From: a virus
Virus record (IMG/VR): IMGVR_UViG_3300002132_000107
Coordinates: 1-64,000 of that record
DNA: 64,000 nucleotides
Direction: 5' to 3' (one strand)
The notes beneath the pieces were generated by a model, which had not been told where the DNA came from, searched no databases, and saw only the letters and a list, made by a program, of their open reading frames with translations. The position numbers were made by a program, and so were the translations under genes. This document shows, one piece after another, positions 13,732 through 22,250 of the stretch. Every line of letters starts with the position of its first letter. The stretch's first letter is position 1.

Positions 13732-14449
13732 TGTTAAAATATCAATTAATTTAATTGAGTTTAAAGCATTTCAAGACTACACGCGAGACGAACTAATTGT
13801 TACTTTCCTACCATTGGTAGAGAACATAGCGCGGAAGTTTTCAACTTCAGATCAAGCATCAGGTGTTATGGATATTACGGATTTAATTCAAGACGGAAGT
13901 TTAGGATTAATAAAAGCAGTAGACAAAATAATATGGGATACCGTAACGGGATCTAATGATCCAGAAAAAACATTAAAGTCTTTCCTATCAAAGAGAATAA
14001 AAGGGGCAATACGAAGGGCTATTGATATTAACAGAGGTGATATACGAATACCAGAACACAAACTAACCGAAATAAGAAAAGATAACGGCAAAGATAAGAC
14101 TATGGTAGCAATGTTTTTTAATTCCATTTTTCTTAGCATTGACGAGCAAGTAAATGAAGATGATGACAATATAATGCATCAAATACCGGATCAGACTGAG
14201 CCATACAATATAACTTTATTGAATTTATATTTAACAAGCCTATTAAAAAAGCATTTAGACGAAAAAGAATTTGAAGTATTAAGATTAAGCTATGGGCTTA
14301 ATTGTGATAAACACTCCGCAAATAAAATAGCAGAGATATTAAATATAGAAGGATCAAGCGCTTATGTTAGGATTTCAGAGATTAAAAAACAAGCAGTGCA
14401 AAAATTAATAGAAAATGTAGATTCTTCGCAAGTAATTGACTATCTTTAA
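13688..14449 (+). CDS. Phage RNA polymerase sigma-70 family factor
   Basis: 253 residues. Region 2 is clear: TFLPLVENIARKFS, then DLIQDGSLGLIKAVDK (core-polymerase contact), FLSKRIKGAIRRAI and RIPEHK. The C-terminal half contains a region 4-like unit (LDEKEFEVLRLSYGL followed by SANKIAEILNIEGSSAYVRI) that would read the -35 box. It probably redirects host RNA polymerase to phage promoters. Which promoters (the nine early ones or unseen late ones) is unknown. The start overlaps the preceding gene, which may couple their expression. Confidence 0.9.
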   Translation: MKKYNIRNYVRYKDDVKISINLIEFKAFQDYTRDELIVTFLPLVENIARKFSTSDQASGVMDITDLIQDGSLGLIKAVDKIIWDTVTGSNDPEKTLKSFLSKRIKGAIRRAIDINRGDIRIPEHKLTEIRKDNGKDKTMVAMFFNSIFLSIDEQVNEDDDNIMHQIPDQTEPYNITLLNLYLTSLLKKHLDEKEFEVLRLSYGLNCDKHSANKIAEILNIEGSSAYVRISEIKKQAVQKLIENVDSSQVIDYL

Positions 14450-14474
14450 CATATATAACTAAATTAAATTAATT

Positions 14475-14999
14475 ATGAAACTACACGAAAAATTAAGTAA
14501 AATCCAAGTAGAGTTTAAATCTAAAAAAAGTAGGTTTAATGCATTTGGCAAGTACAACTTCAGATCAGCTGAAGACATCCTAGAAGGGTTAAAACCATTT
14601 AATGAAAAGTATAGTGTATACTTTAAAGTGGATGAAGAGCTAATAGTTTCTGATCCCTTCCCAATGTTTAAATCTGTTGCCACTATATCAGATGGTACAG
14701 ATACAATACAAGCTACCGCTGTTGTGGGTGTTGATCTTGAACAAAAAGGAATGCAAATGCCACAAAAATTTGGTAGTGGTTCTTCTTATGGGAAAAAATA
14801 TGCTCTTGGAAATTTATTACTAATAGATGACACAGCAGATTCAGATGCAACAAATAACCATGACAAAACAATAACAAAGCCAAAGCTTGAAGGGGCAGCT
14901 TTAATAAAAGCAAAAGAATTTTTAGCCTCTGGCAAAGGAACTATCGAAGACATTAAAAAGAAATATCAAATTGATACATCAATTTTAAGCACGTTATAA
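14475..14999 (+). CDS. erf: ERF-family single-strand annealing protein
   Basis: 174 residues. Typical ERF features: a YNFRSAEDI motif near residue 30, SVATISDGTDTIQATA, and the diagnostic SSYGKKYALGNLLLIDD near residue 105. ERF proteins anneal complementary single strands in phage recombination and genome circularisation. The stop shares a base with the start of the adjacent nuclease gene, the usual annealase-exonuclease pairing. The C-terminus is Lys-rich and helical. Confidence 0.85.
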   Translation: MKLHEKLSKIQVEFKSKKSRFNAFGKYNFRSAEDILEGLKPFNEKYSVYFKVDEELIVSDPFPMFKSVATISDGTDTIQATAVVGVDLEQKGMQMPQKFGSGSSYGKKYALGNLLLIDDTADSDATNNHDKTITKPKLEGAALIKAKEFLASGKGTIEDIKKKYQIDTSILSTL

Positions 15000-15739
15000 T
15001 GAAGAAAGCACAGTTAAAAGATATACTTAAAAAATTAGAGGACGACGAAAACTATTACGGCGATTTCGGCAAACAGTTTTTGTCAAATTCAAATATTGGT
15101 ACGCTTTTAACTGACCCTTTGTCTTTACATCAACCTCAGCCTGCTAATTCAAATTTAATAAAAGGTGCTTACTTTCATACATTAGTGTTGGAGCCAGAAA
15201 AATTAAATAGATATAAAATTATTGATGCAAAAACACGCAACAATAATGAATATAGAGAATTAACTAACCCTGAAATATGTTTATTGCAGCATGAAGCTGA
15301 TATGCTACAAGCTTTAAATGAAACACTAATGGCTAATGAAACAGCCAATGGGTTAATTAGAGATATAGATGTTGAGTATGAAATACCCGGACTTATGGAA
15401 TTAGCGGGTGAATGGTGGAAGTGTAAAACAGATATTAAAAATAATACACAAGGTATTATTGTTGATCTTAAAACATCTGGAGACATAACCAGATTTGAGC
15501 AAAGTGCACGAAACTATAACTATGATAGCCAAGCGTATATATATTCAAGCTATTTTAAAATGGATTTTATTTTCTTGGTTATAGACAAAAAAACAAAAAA
15601 AATTGGTATCTTTGATTGTTCGCCTCAATTTTTAGAGCGGGGCAAATTTAAAGTTGAAGAAGCCGCTGAACAGTACAGGTTGTACTACAAGGATCTGAGT
15701 TTTGATCCTAAGAATTATTTTATATCAAAAACACTTTAA
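14999..15739 (+). CDS. RecE-like PD-(D/E)XK exonuclease
   Basis: 246 residues. Motifs of the phage RecE/YqaJ-type nuclease fold: AYFHTLVLEP near residue 60, WKCKTD (C142-D145), IVDLKTS (D156, K158) and YNYDSQAYIY. These acid and Lys residues form the metal site that degrades one strand of dsDNA ends. Adjacent to the ERF annealase, with which it would form a two-component recombination system. Confidence 0.82.
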   Translation: MKKAQLKDILKKLEDDENYYGDFGKQFLSNSNIGTLLTDPLSLHQPQPANSNLIKGAYFHTLVLEPEKLNRYKIIDAKTRNNNEYRELTNPEICLLQHEADMLQALNETLMANETANGLIRDIDVEYEIPGLMELAGEWWKCKTDIKNNTQGIIVDLKTSGDITRFEQSARNYNYDSQAYIYSSYFKMDFIFLVIDKKTKKIGIFDCSPQFLERGKFKVEEAAEQYRLYYKDLSFDPKNYFISKTL

Positions 15740-15758
15740 TTAATTAAAACTAAGAATT

Positions 15759-16076
15759 ATGGCATCAATTATTAAAACAAGTATCAACTTAAACATGATA
15801 CCAAAAGGAAAAATCATTGAAGGTAAAAAAGGAAAGTATTTACCTATTACAATTACATTAAATGACGCATTAGATAACTACGGCAATCAAGGACCAGTAG
15901 TTGTAGAACAGTCAAAAGAAGATCGCGAGAATAAAATAGACAAAGTGTATCTTGGTAACGCAAAAGTTGTTTGGACTAATGGAATAAATGTGGATGCAGC
16001 ACCTAGAGACAATCAAACACAACAAGCAGCTCCAGTGGCGGCGGCACCTGCCCCTCAAGATGATTTACCGTTTTAA
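15759..16076 (+). CDS. SSB-like single-stranded DNA-binding protein
   Basis: 105 residues. Compact N-terminal beta-rich part (TSINLNMIPKGKII, KYLPITITLNDALD), an Ala/Pro/Gln-rich linker and the acidic hydrophobic tip DDLPF at the C-terminus. That tail is the hallmark of bacterial and phage SSB, where it recruits replication partners. The body is too short and diverged to recognise a classic OB fold by eye. Placed between the recombination pair and the primase-helicase, and followed by a terminator. Confidence 0.7.
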   Translation: MASIIKTSINLNMIPKGKIIEGKKGKYLPITITLNDALDNYGNQGPVVVEQSKEDRENKIDKVYLGNAKVVWTNGINVDAAPRDNQTQQAAPVAAAPAPQDDLPF

Positions 16077-16095
16077 TGCTTTTATAATGTGTGTC

Positions 16096-16128
16096 AATAG
16101 GGGGAGTTTTAAAAGCTTCCCTTATTTT
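16096..16128 (+). terminator. Intrinsic terminator after the SSB-like gene
   Basis: Stem AATAGGGGGAG paired with CTTCCCTTATT (11 pairs including two G-T) around a 9-base loop, followed by T-rich sequence. It separates the recombination/SSB genes from the primase-helicase transcription unit. Confidence 0.7.
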
Positions 16129-16152
16129 AATTAACTACTAATTTCTTACCCG

Positions 16153-17874
16153 ATGCAAACAACGGAGATAAACGGATTTCAAATAGAACATTTTAATCAA
16201 TACGATCTACCAACCGGTAAGCCTGAAGGCACTTGCCCGGTTTGTTCCGAACATAGAAAACCTGAAAACAAGAAAGCTAAATGTGCTTCTTATGATTGGG
16301 AAAGAGGGCTAGGCACTTGCCATCATTGCTCTAATACATTTCAACTTCACACATACCAGCGCAAAGGAAACGCTGAAAAGATCTACATCAAGCCAGAACC
16401 AATACAACTTAAAGAAGTAAGCACTAAGGTTCAAGAATGGTTTCAAAGTAGAGGAATATCAAACAATACATTAAAAGCTCTTAAAGTTACAGAAGGCAAA
16501 GAATTTATGCCTCAAACCGGTAAAGAAGAAAATGTTATTCATTTTAATTACTTTATGGGTGATGACCTTATAAATGTAAAATACAGAGATGGACGCAAAA
16601 ACTTTAAGCTTTATAAAGGTGCTGAAAAAGTTTTTTATAACATAAATGCAATAGTGGGTTATGAGTATTGCGTGATTGTAGAAGGCGAAATGGATGCTCT
16701 TAGTTTGTATGAAGCTGGTATACCAAATGTTGTATCTGTACCAAATGGAGCTACTCTTGGAACAAACAATTTAGATTATTTAGATAACTGTATAGATTAC
16801 TTTACTGATAAAGAAAAAGTAATACTTGCATTAGACGGAGACGAGGCTGGTCAAGCCTTGCAGAACGAGTTTATTAGAAGACTCGGGGCTGAAGTTTGCT
16901 TTATAGCAACTTTTGATGACTGCAAAGATTCAAACGAATATTTATTAAAACATGGAAAAGAAAAATTATCGCAGCGTATTACCTCAGCCAAGCCCGTACC
17001 TTTGGAACACGTCACCACTTTTAAGGACATTGAAGGGGAGGTTACTGATTTCGTTACAAATGGCTTTAAGCCCGGATTTCAGATTGGCTTATCTAACTTT
17101 GATGAAATCTTTTCAACTTACACTGGTCAATTTATTACTGTCACTGGTATACCTTCTTCCGGAAAAAGTGATTTCGTCGACCAAATGGTTGTTGGCTATA
17201 ACGCTAAGTATGGATGGAAAACGGCATATGCTAGTCCTGAGAATGCGCCAACTTATCTTCACGCACATAAGCTTATGCGAAAGGTATGGCAAGGCATGCC
17301 CACTAAAGAAGACATTGGTACGAGCAAATGGAATCAAGTAGCTAATCATATAAATGATAATTTCTTTTTTATTGACATGGAACGTTATACACTCGAGTCT
17401 GTGTTACGTAAAGGTGCTGAGCTAGTAAAGCGTAAAGGAATTAAATGTTTAGTTATAGACCCTTTTAATAAAGTTAGAGACTATGAGGGAAACTTTGGAG
17501 ACGTTAATGCATACACCTTAGAATATTTAACTAAAATTGAAATTTTTGCTAAAAAATATGATGTATTAGTTATTGTTGTTGCACACCCTACTAAAATGTA
17601 TAAGGATGCCACTGGCAAAATCGAAGAACCCACAATGTACAGTATTAAAGGCGGGGGAGAATGGTATGATGCCTCTTATCACGGGTTATTAGTCCATAGA
17701 GACTACGTAAACAAAACAGTAAAAGTTAAAGTTCTAAAAGTTAAATTTCAGAATTTAGGGGAAAACGGAGCTGAAGCCTATTTTAAGTGGGAATATAAAT
17801 CTGGATGCTTTTTACCTATTAGAGATCCTAACCAATCTATTGCAAGTGCGGATAAAATGCCTTGGGACTTATAA
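16153..17874 (+). CDS. Bifunctional primase-helicase (T7 gp4-like)
   Basis: 573 residues. N-terminal zinc-binding module with C28, C31, C56 and C59; TOPRIM primase motifs VEGEMDA (E177, E179) and LALDGDEAG (D228, D230); then a RecA-like helicase domain with Walker A GIPSSGKS (332-339) and Walker B LVIDP (D436), plus a VIVVAHPTK motif. It would unwind DNA at the fork and lay primers. Start follows a T-rich region after the terminator. A small gene starts at the last base of its stop codon. Confidence 0.92.
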   Translation: MQTTEINGFQIEHFNQYDLPTGKPEGTCPVCSEHRKPENKKAKCASYDWERGLGTCHHCSNTFQLHTYQRKGNAEKIYIKPEPIQLKEVSTKVQEWFQSRGISNNTLKALKVTEGKEFMPQTGKEENVIHFNYFMGDDLINVKYRDGRKNFKLYKGAEKVFYNINAIVGYEYCVIVEGEMDALSLYEAGIPNVVSVPNGATLGTNNLDYLDNCIDYFTDKEKVILALDGDEAGQALQNEFIRRLGAEVCFIATFDDCKDSNEYLLKHGKEKLSQRITSAKPVPLEHVTTFKDIEGEVTDFVTNGFKPGFQIGLSNFDEIFSTYTGQFITVTGIPSSGKSDFVDQMVVGYNAKYGWKTAYASPENAPTYLHAHKLMRKVWQGMPTKEDIGTSKWNQVANHINDNFFFIDMERYTLESVLRKGAELVKRKGIKCLVIDPFNKVRDYEGNFGDVNAYTLEYLTKIEIFAKKYDVLVIVVAHPTKMYKDATGKIEEPTMYSIKGGGEWYDASYHGLLVHRDYVNKTVKVKVLKVKFQNLGENGAEAYFKWEYKSGCFLPIRDPNQSIASADKMPWDL

Positions 17875-18155
17875 TGGGTAGTGGATATAAAAATAAAAAG
17901 AAAAACAATTTACCAGATAGTTATATTGTAAATAAGCAAGAAGCGGCCGCGTATACTTGGTGCCTTAAAAACAATATAAGAATAAGTTTACAAGCAATAG
18001 ATTACGTTCAAAATCCTGACAAATGGAAAATAGCCATAAGTATAGGTGAGAACTATAAAGCGTTTCATTTGTCACCTAGTGTATACACAAAAGACAATGT
18101 ATGGCAAGAGTATTATAAAGCATGTTTATATTATTACAACAAACACAATAAATAA
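17874..18155 (+). CDS. Small protein between primase-helicase and thymidylate synthase, 93 aa
   Basis: ATG 17874 is preferred (TAATG overlap with the previous gene) over an upstream in-frame codon at 17862. Starts MGSGYKNKKKNNLP; basic N-terminus, then helical segments and aromatic-rich end (EYYKACLYYYNKHNK). No family recognised. Coupled by overlaps to both neighbours. Confidence 0.65.
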   Translation: MGSGYKNKKKNNLPDSYIVNKQEAAAYTWCLKNNIRISLQAIDYVQNPDKWKIAISIGENYKAFHLSPSVYTKDNVWQEYYKACLYYYNKHNK

Positions 18156-18970
18156 TGGATATACAAGAAGATTACCAGTTATTAATGTCTCAAGCTTTAT
18201 ATAAAGGCAAAAAGAAAACTGATCGTACAGGAACAGGTACATTAAGTCTGTTTGGTAAAACAATCGAGCATGATATGAGTAAAGGTTTTCCTTTGCTTAC
18301 TACAAAAAAAGTTTGGTTTAATGCTGCTTTAACGGAAATACTTTGGATTTTACAAGGCAGAACCGATATAGGATACTTGCACGAGCATAAAGTTCATTAT
18401 TGGGATGCTGATTATGAAAGATCTGGTAGAACAGATATGACTTTAGGTCCTGTGTATGGCAAGCAATGGCGTGATTTTGGCGGCGTAGACCAGCTTAAAA
18501 ACCTTTTAATTGAGATCAAGTCTAATCCAGATTCAAGACGTCTTATAATCAGCGCATGGAACCCAATTGAAATGAATGATATGGTTTTACCACCTTGTCA
18601 TTACGGTTTTCAAGTATATATTAATGATGGGGTTATAGATTTAATGTGGCAACAGCGTTCTGTAGATATATTTTTAGGTTTACCTTACGATATTGCAATG
18701 TATGGGTTATTATTAGAGTTTTTAGCAAAAGGCAATAAATTAAAAGCAGGTAAACTAATTGGACAACTTGGTGATTGCCATTTATATAGTAATCATTTAG
18801 GGCAAGCTTCTGAGCAATTAGAAAGATATGCTTATGAGTTACCAACAATTAATGTTGAACACGGTTTGTATTTTAATGAAGGGACTATCTTCATGCCAGT
18901 ACATAATTCCGTATCTTTAAATAACTATAGATCTCACCCCCCAATTTTAGCGCCGTTATCGGTAGGGTAA
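18155..18970 (+). CDS. thyA: Thymidylate synthase
   Basis: 271 residues, the usual ThyA length. Family motifs in order: KTDRTGTGTLSLFG, FPLLTTKKV, GRTDIGYLHEHKVHYWD, LGPVYGKQWRDFGG, SRRLIISAWNP, then the catalytic Cys148 in LPPCHYGFQ, and LGDCHLYSNH. It would convert dUMP to dTMP with methylenetetrahydrofolate, supplying dTTP for an AT-rich genome. Lies in a nucleotide-metabolism run with ribonucleotide reductase downstream. Confidence 0.95.
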   Translation: MDIQEDYQLLMSQALYKGKKKTDRTGTGTLSLFGKTIEHDMSKGFPLLTTKKVWFNAALTEILWILQGRTDIGYLHEHKVHYWDADYERSGRTDMTLGPVYGKQWRDFGGVDQLKNLLIEIKSNPDSRRLIISAWNPIEMNDMVLPPCHYGFQVYINDGVIDLMWQQRSVDIFLGLPYDIAMYGLLLEFLAKGNKLKAGKLIGQLGDCHLYSNHLGQASEQLERYAYELPTINVEHGLYFNEGTIFMPVHNSVSLNNYRSHPPILAPLSVG

Positions 18971-18981
18971 AACAAATTATT

Positions 18982-19743
18982 ATGTATCATATATATCATA
19001 TACCTGGTAAAAAAATCGGCGTTACACGTAATCTTGAATTAAGGGTTACTCAAGCTCAAGGGTACAATTCTGATGAATATGAAGTCATTGAATCTTCCGA
19101 TGATATTCATTATGTATCTAAAAAAGAAATTGCTTTACAGAAGTCTTATGGATATAAGGTTGATAGGCAATTATACAAAGACTTAATAAACAAAAAATCA
19201 AATCAAATGAAAATTAATGTAACCGAACAGACTACAACTTTCCCTGTTCAAAAAGACAAACTTAAAGGCCATTTAATGGAAACCATTGGTATGAAATGGG
19301 AAACATCATTAGGTGAATTTGAATTGACATTAGAATCAATTAGGTGGATTGAACAAAACGCTGTTGTTTCTATGTATGACACTCAAAGATCCTTTATATA
19401 TAACAAAGCATTTCACGAGGCCTTCACTGAAAACTTTGAAGAACACAAGCCTACCGTATATGATGATATACGTCTTTGGGCAGCCGCTAAAGGCATCTAC
19501 ACTAAAGGGGACAGCAAAACACAATACATCAAGCTTCTGGAAGAAGTAGGGGAATTAGCAAAAGCTATACTTAATAACGACAAGCCTGAAATAATAGACG
19601 CTATTGGCGACTGTGTGGTTGTTCTTACAAACTTAGCTAAGCTTGAAGATCTTAAAATTGAAGATTGTATACAATCAGCTTATAATGTAATTCAAAACAG
19701 AAAAGGCAAAATGATTAATGGAACATTTGTTAAAGAATCTTAA
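18982..19743 (+). CDS. MazG-like nucleotide pyrophosphohydrolase with extra N-terminal domain
   Basis: 253 residues. The C-terminal domain has the MazG-type metal-binding pattern: KLLEEVGELAKAI and EIIDAIGDCVVVLTNLA. Enzymes of this fold hydrolyse NTPs to NMPs. The N-terminal about 70 residues (MYHIYHIPGKKIGVTRNLEL) resemble a GIY-YIG-like start without an obvious complete active site. The middle shows no known motif. In phages such enzymes are thought to adjust nucleotide or alarmone pools. The next gene is also pyrophosphohydrolase-like. Confidence 0.75.
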   Translation: MYHIYHIPGKKIGVTRNLELRVTQAQGYNSDEYEVIESSDDIHYVSKKEIALQKSYGYKVDRQLYKDLINKKSNQMKINVTEQTTTFPVQKDKLKGHLMETIGMKWETSLGEFELTLESIRWIEQNAVVSMYDTQRSFIYNKAFHEAFTENFEEHKPTVYDDIRLWAAAKGIYTKGDSKTQYIKLLEEVGELAKAILNNDKPEIIDAIGDCVVVLTNLAKLEDLKIEDCIQSAYNVIQNRKGKMINGTFVKES

Positions 19744-19744
19744 T

Positions 19745-20032
19745 ATGAATAAAAAAGAATTTACATTTCGTGATCCAGTTATTGAAAGCGTTGTGAATAA
19801 GTTTGTAGCACGATCTGACGTAGGCTTTAAAAAATATGGTGTAACATTAGATGAAGACCCTGGCAATCTTAATGTATGGATGACACACCTTCAAGAAGAA
19901 CTTATGGATGCTGTTAACTATATAGAAAAGCTAAAGCGTGTTACTACTGAAGTTCTACAAGATAAACTTGTACAGAAGTACGAAGCCTCCCATGATGGGC
20001 ATATGTTAGACAGTGATGACATATGGCAATAA
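19745..20032 (+). CDS. Putative all-alpha NTP pyrophosphohydrolase-like protein, 95 aa
   Basis: ATG 19745 lies 1 base after the previous stop; an in-frame upstream codon at 19718 would overlap. Key segment: FKKYGVTLDEDPGN then WMTHLQEELMDAVNYIEKL, reminiscent of phage dATP/MazG-like helical hydrolases, where the EELxDAxxY helix carries metal ligands. Being adjacent to a MazG protein supports this, but the family call is tentative. Confidence 0.55.
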   Translation: MNKKEFTFRDPVIESVVNKFVARSDVGFKKYGVTLDEDPGNLNVWMTHLQEELMDAVNYIEKLKRVTTEVLQDKLVQKYEASHDGHMLDSDDIWQ

Positions 20033-20475
20033 AACGGCGTACTAGAAAAAAAGGTCCAGTAAGAGCAAACAAAGTGTCATATGATGGCATTGACTTTGCT
20101 TCAGGTCTTGAAAAATATATGTATATGGCTTTAAAGCAAGCTAAAATACGCGTAAAATACGAAGGTGAAACATTTGTTTTACTTAATGGTTTTCATTTTG
20201 AAAACGAAGTTTATGAAAGACAATCTAATGGAAAAGGAGGCTATATAAATAGAGGTTGTAAAAGAATATTGCCAATAAAATATACTCCAGACTTTATAGG
20301 TGAAGACTTTATAATAGAAACAAAGGGCCGAGCTAATGAATCATTCCCAATGCGTTGGAAGCTATTTAAACAGTTAGTAGTTAATCAATTTCCAAATGTA
20401 ACCTTATATAAACCACAAAATCAACAAGAATGCAACGAGACAATACGCTTGATCCTATCAAAGCAAAAAAAATAG
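20023..20475 (+). CDS. PD-(D/E)XK endonuclease (phage Holliday-junction/T7 endonuclease-like)
   Basis: 150 residues. Pattern YDGIDFASGLEKYMY (conserved Glu), LPIKYTPDFIGEDFIIETKG (metal-binding Asp, Glu and Lys) and FPMRWKLFKQ. This is the small phage nuclease type related to DUF1064 or T7 endonuclease I, which acts on branched or damaged DNA. N-terminus is strongly basic. Overlaps the previous gene by 10 bases. Confidence 0.75.
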   Translation: MAIKRRTRKKGPVRANKVSYDGIDFASGLEKYMYMALKQAKIRVKYEGETFVLLNGFHFENEVYERQSNGKGGYINRGCKRILPIKYTPDFIGEDFIIETKGRANESFPMRWKLFKQLVVNQFPNVTLYKPQNQQECNETIRLILSKQKK

Positions 20476-20600
20476 CTCGCCAAAAATACACTCAAAGACA
20501 GATTGACAAATGGATTAAGTGGAGTTGGGAAGTAAAAGGAAAAATCAAATGGAGGGAGCTTGTAGAGATGCAAGATAAATATAACATAAAAGTAGAATAA
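20430..20600 (+). CDS. Small basic protein, 56 aa
   Basis: ATG 20430 overlaps the end of the nuclease gene in another frame, TAA at 20600. Basic and Trp-rich (WIKWSWEVKGKIKWREL). Its stop shares a base with the next start. No family recognised. Confidence 0.5.
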   Translation: MQRDNTLDPIKAKKIARQKYTQRQIDKWIKWSWEVKGKIKWRELVEMQDKYNIKVE

Positions 20601-20740
20601 TGGCAGCAAAAAAAGCAGCGGGTACAGGAGGTGCTTATGCAAAAGTTAAAGTTAGAAGAAAAGGGGTTCACGCTAAGTCTAAAACGTCTAAGTTAAAAAC
20701 TAGCAAAAACTATGTTAAACAATATAAATCACAAGGATAA
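20600..20740 (+). CDS. Small Lys-rich protein, 46 aa
   Basis: ATG 20600 to TAA 20740, linked to both neighbours by one-base stop/start overlaps. Very basic: RRKGVHAKSKTSKLKTSKNY. The composition suggests RNA or DNA binding, and I associate this kind of HAKSKTSK peptide with other phages of this type, but no function is known. Confidence 0.6.
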   Translation: MAAKKAAGTGGAYAKVKVRRKGVHAKSKTSKLKTSKNYVKQYKSQG

Positions 20741-20880
20741 TGGCAGATTGGGAATTAACTATTGGATTGTATCCTGGAATTTTGTTAGGAATTAGAACAT
20801 ATCCTCAGCCGGCATCGTCGTTACATGTATTATATTTACCTTTTGTAGACATATGTTTAGAGATATTTAAAGATGAATAA
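20740..20880 (+). CDS. Small phage protein with YPGxLLGIRTY motif, 46 aa
   Basis: ATG 20740 to TAA 20880. Contains LYPGILLGIRTYPQPA followed by LHVLYLPFVDICLEIF, a pattern I recognise from small conserved proteins of aquatic phages. Hydrophobic C-terminal part, possibly a compact beta domain or membrane-associated. Function unknown. Overlaps the next gene. Confidence 0.6.
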   Translation: MADWELTIGLYPGILLGIRTYPQPASSLHVLYLPFVDICLEIFKDE

Positions 20881-21034
20881 CGATAAATCATCCGCTATTG
20901 AATGGTGGGTAGACGATATGCTTGAAGAAATAAAAGCAATAAAGAATAAGGGGGTTACTAAAAAAGACCTCCTTTTATATCTAGACTCGTGGGAGTCAAC
21001 ATTAAAAACAATTAAAAATATAACAAAAGACTAA
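20873..21034 (+). CDS. Small protein before nrdB, 53 aa
   Basis: ATG 20873 overlaps the preceding gene by 8 bases and its TAA shares a base with the nrdB start. Helical and charged (EWWVDDMLEEIKAIKNKG). No family recognised. Tight overlaps imply coupled translation with the reductase gene. Confidence 0.55.
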   Translation: MNNDKSSAIEWWVDDMLEEIKAIKNKGVTKKDLLLYLDSWESTLKTIKNITKD

Positions 21035-22005
21035 TGGGATTATTTACACCAAGAATTGAATACAAACCTTTTGAATACCCAATATACTTCACTGAAGGCT
21101 GGCTAAAGCAAGCACAAGCGTTTTGGTTGCATACTGAAATAAGTATGTCTGGAGACGTTAAAGATTGGAACGAAAAATTAAACTCTAAAGAAAAAAGTTT
21201 AGTAGGTAATATATTATTAGGCTTTGCACAAACAGAATGTGCTGTGTCTGATTACTGGACGCAGAAAGTAGTGGGCTGGTTTCCTAAGCATGAAATACAA
21301 CAAATGGCAATGATGTTTGGATCACAAGAAACAATACACGCTGTTGCTTATTCTTATTTAAATGAAACACTTGGACTGGAGGATTTTAAAGCTTTTTTGC
21401 AAGATGAAGCTACTATGGAAAGATTTAATGCACTCGTTTCTTATGAAGGCGCTGATACTCGTGGTATTGCTAATTCTTTGGCCGTATTTTCTGCTTTTGC
21501 TGAGGGTGTTTCTCTTTACTCTGCTTTTGCTGTACTTTATAGTTTTCAACTTCGAAATCTTTTAAAAGGCGTAGGACAACAAATGAAATGGAGTGTGCGT
21601 GATGAATCTTTACATTCTAAAATGGGTTGCCAGTTATTTAGGCACATGTGCGAAGAAGACCCAAAATTATTAAATGATTGTAAAAAAGAAATACTTGATG
21701 CAGCTGAACACATGCTCAACGCAGAAGAAAACTATATTGACAAAATGTTCGAGCTGGGAGACATCGAAAACCTTAAAGCTTACGACCTCAAACAATTTAT
21801 TAGAAAACGACTCAATGAAAAAATTGCTGAACTCGGCTACAGGGACAGTAGGGAGCACTTTGAATTTAACGAAAAAGCAGCAAGCAATCTTGACTGGTTC
21901 TATCATCTTACCGGGGGGGTTACTCATACTGATTTTTTTGCTATTAGGCCGACTGACTATAGTAAAGCGGGTGAAGGCGAAGATTTTGAAGATATGTGGG
22001 ATTAA
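21034..22005 (+). CDS. nrdB: Class I ribonucleotide reductase, beta (radical) subunit
   Basis: 323 residues. Di-iron ligand motifs: WLHTEISMSGD, the SQETIHAVAYSYL pair (ExxH with a Tyr four residues after His, the usual radical Tyr position), FSAFAEGVSLYSAF, and RDESLHSKMG. The C-terminal peptide (GEDFEDMWD) resembles the tail that docks on the alpha subunit. With the alpha gene downstream it converts ribonucleoside diphosphates to dNDPs. Confidence 0.93.
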   Translation: MGLFTPRIEYKPFEYPIYFTEGWLKQAQAFWLHTEISMSGDVKDWNEKLNSKEKSLVGNILLGFAQTECAVSDYWTQKVVGWFPKHEIQQMAMMFGSQETIHAVAYSYLNETLGLEDFKAFLQDEATMERFNALVSYEGADTRGIANSLAVFSAFAEGVSLYSAFAVLYSFQLRNLLKGVGQQMKWSVRDESLHSKMGCQLFRHMCEEDPKLLNDCKKEILDAAEHMLNAEENYIDKMFELGDIENLKAYDLKQFIRKRLNEKIAELGYRDSREHFEFNEKAASNLDWFYHLTGGVTHTDFFAIRPTDYSKAGEGEDFEDMWD

Positions 22006-22019
22006 TTAAATTAAATAAT

Positions 22020-22250
22020 ATGAAAGGACAAAAACAAAGTAGACAAGACCTATTAGAAAAAAGAGTAAAAGCATTAATAAACGTAGTACAACAATTGTTA
22101 AATGAAAACTCATACCTTAAAGATTTATCAGTTGGTACATTGGAAGCTGTTAAACTTATGCCAGGATATGAAGAAGCAATACAACAATTGACTGAAAAAC
22201 TTAAAGAAGAAAAAGAAACTAAATTAGATCTTGGGGATGGGCTGGAATAA
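22020..22250 (+). CDS. Small coiled-coil protein between RNR subunits, 76 aa
   Basis: ATG 22020 is chosen over an in-frame upstream codon (21996) that overlaps nrdB. Starts MKGQKQSRQDLLEKRVKALI and is entirely helical with leucine spacing. Overlaps the start of nrdA. No family recognised. It could be a reductase accessory factor only by position. Confidence 0.6.
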   Translation: MKGQKQSRQDLLEKRVKALINVVQQLLNENSYLKDLSVGTLEAVKLMPGYEEAIQQLTEKLKEEKETKLDLGDGLE

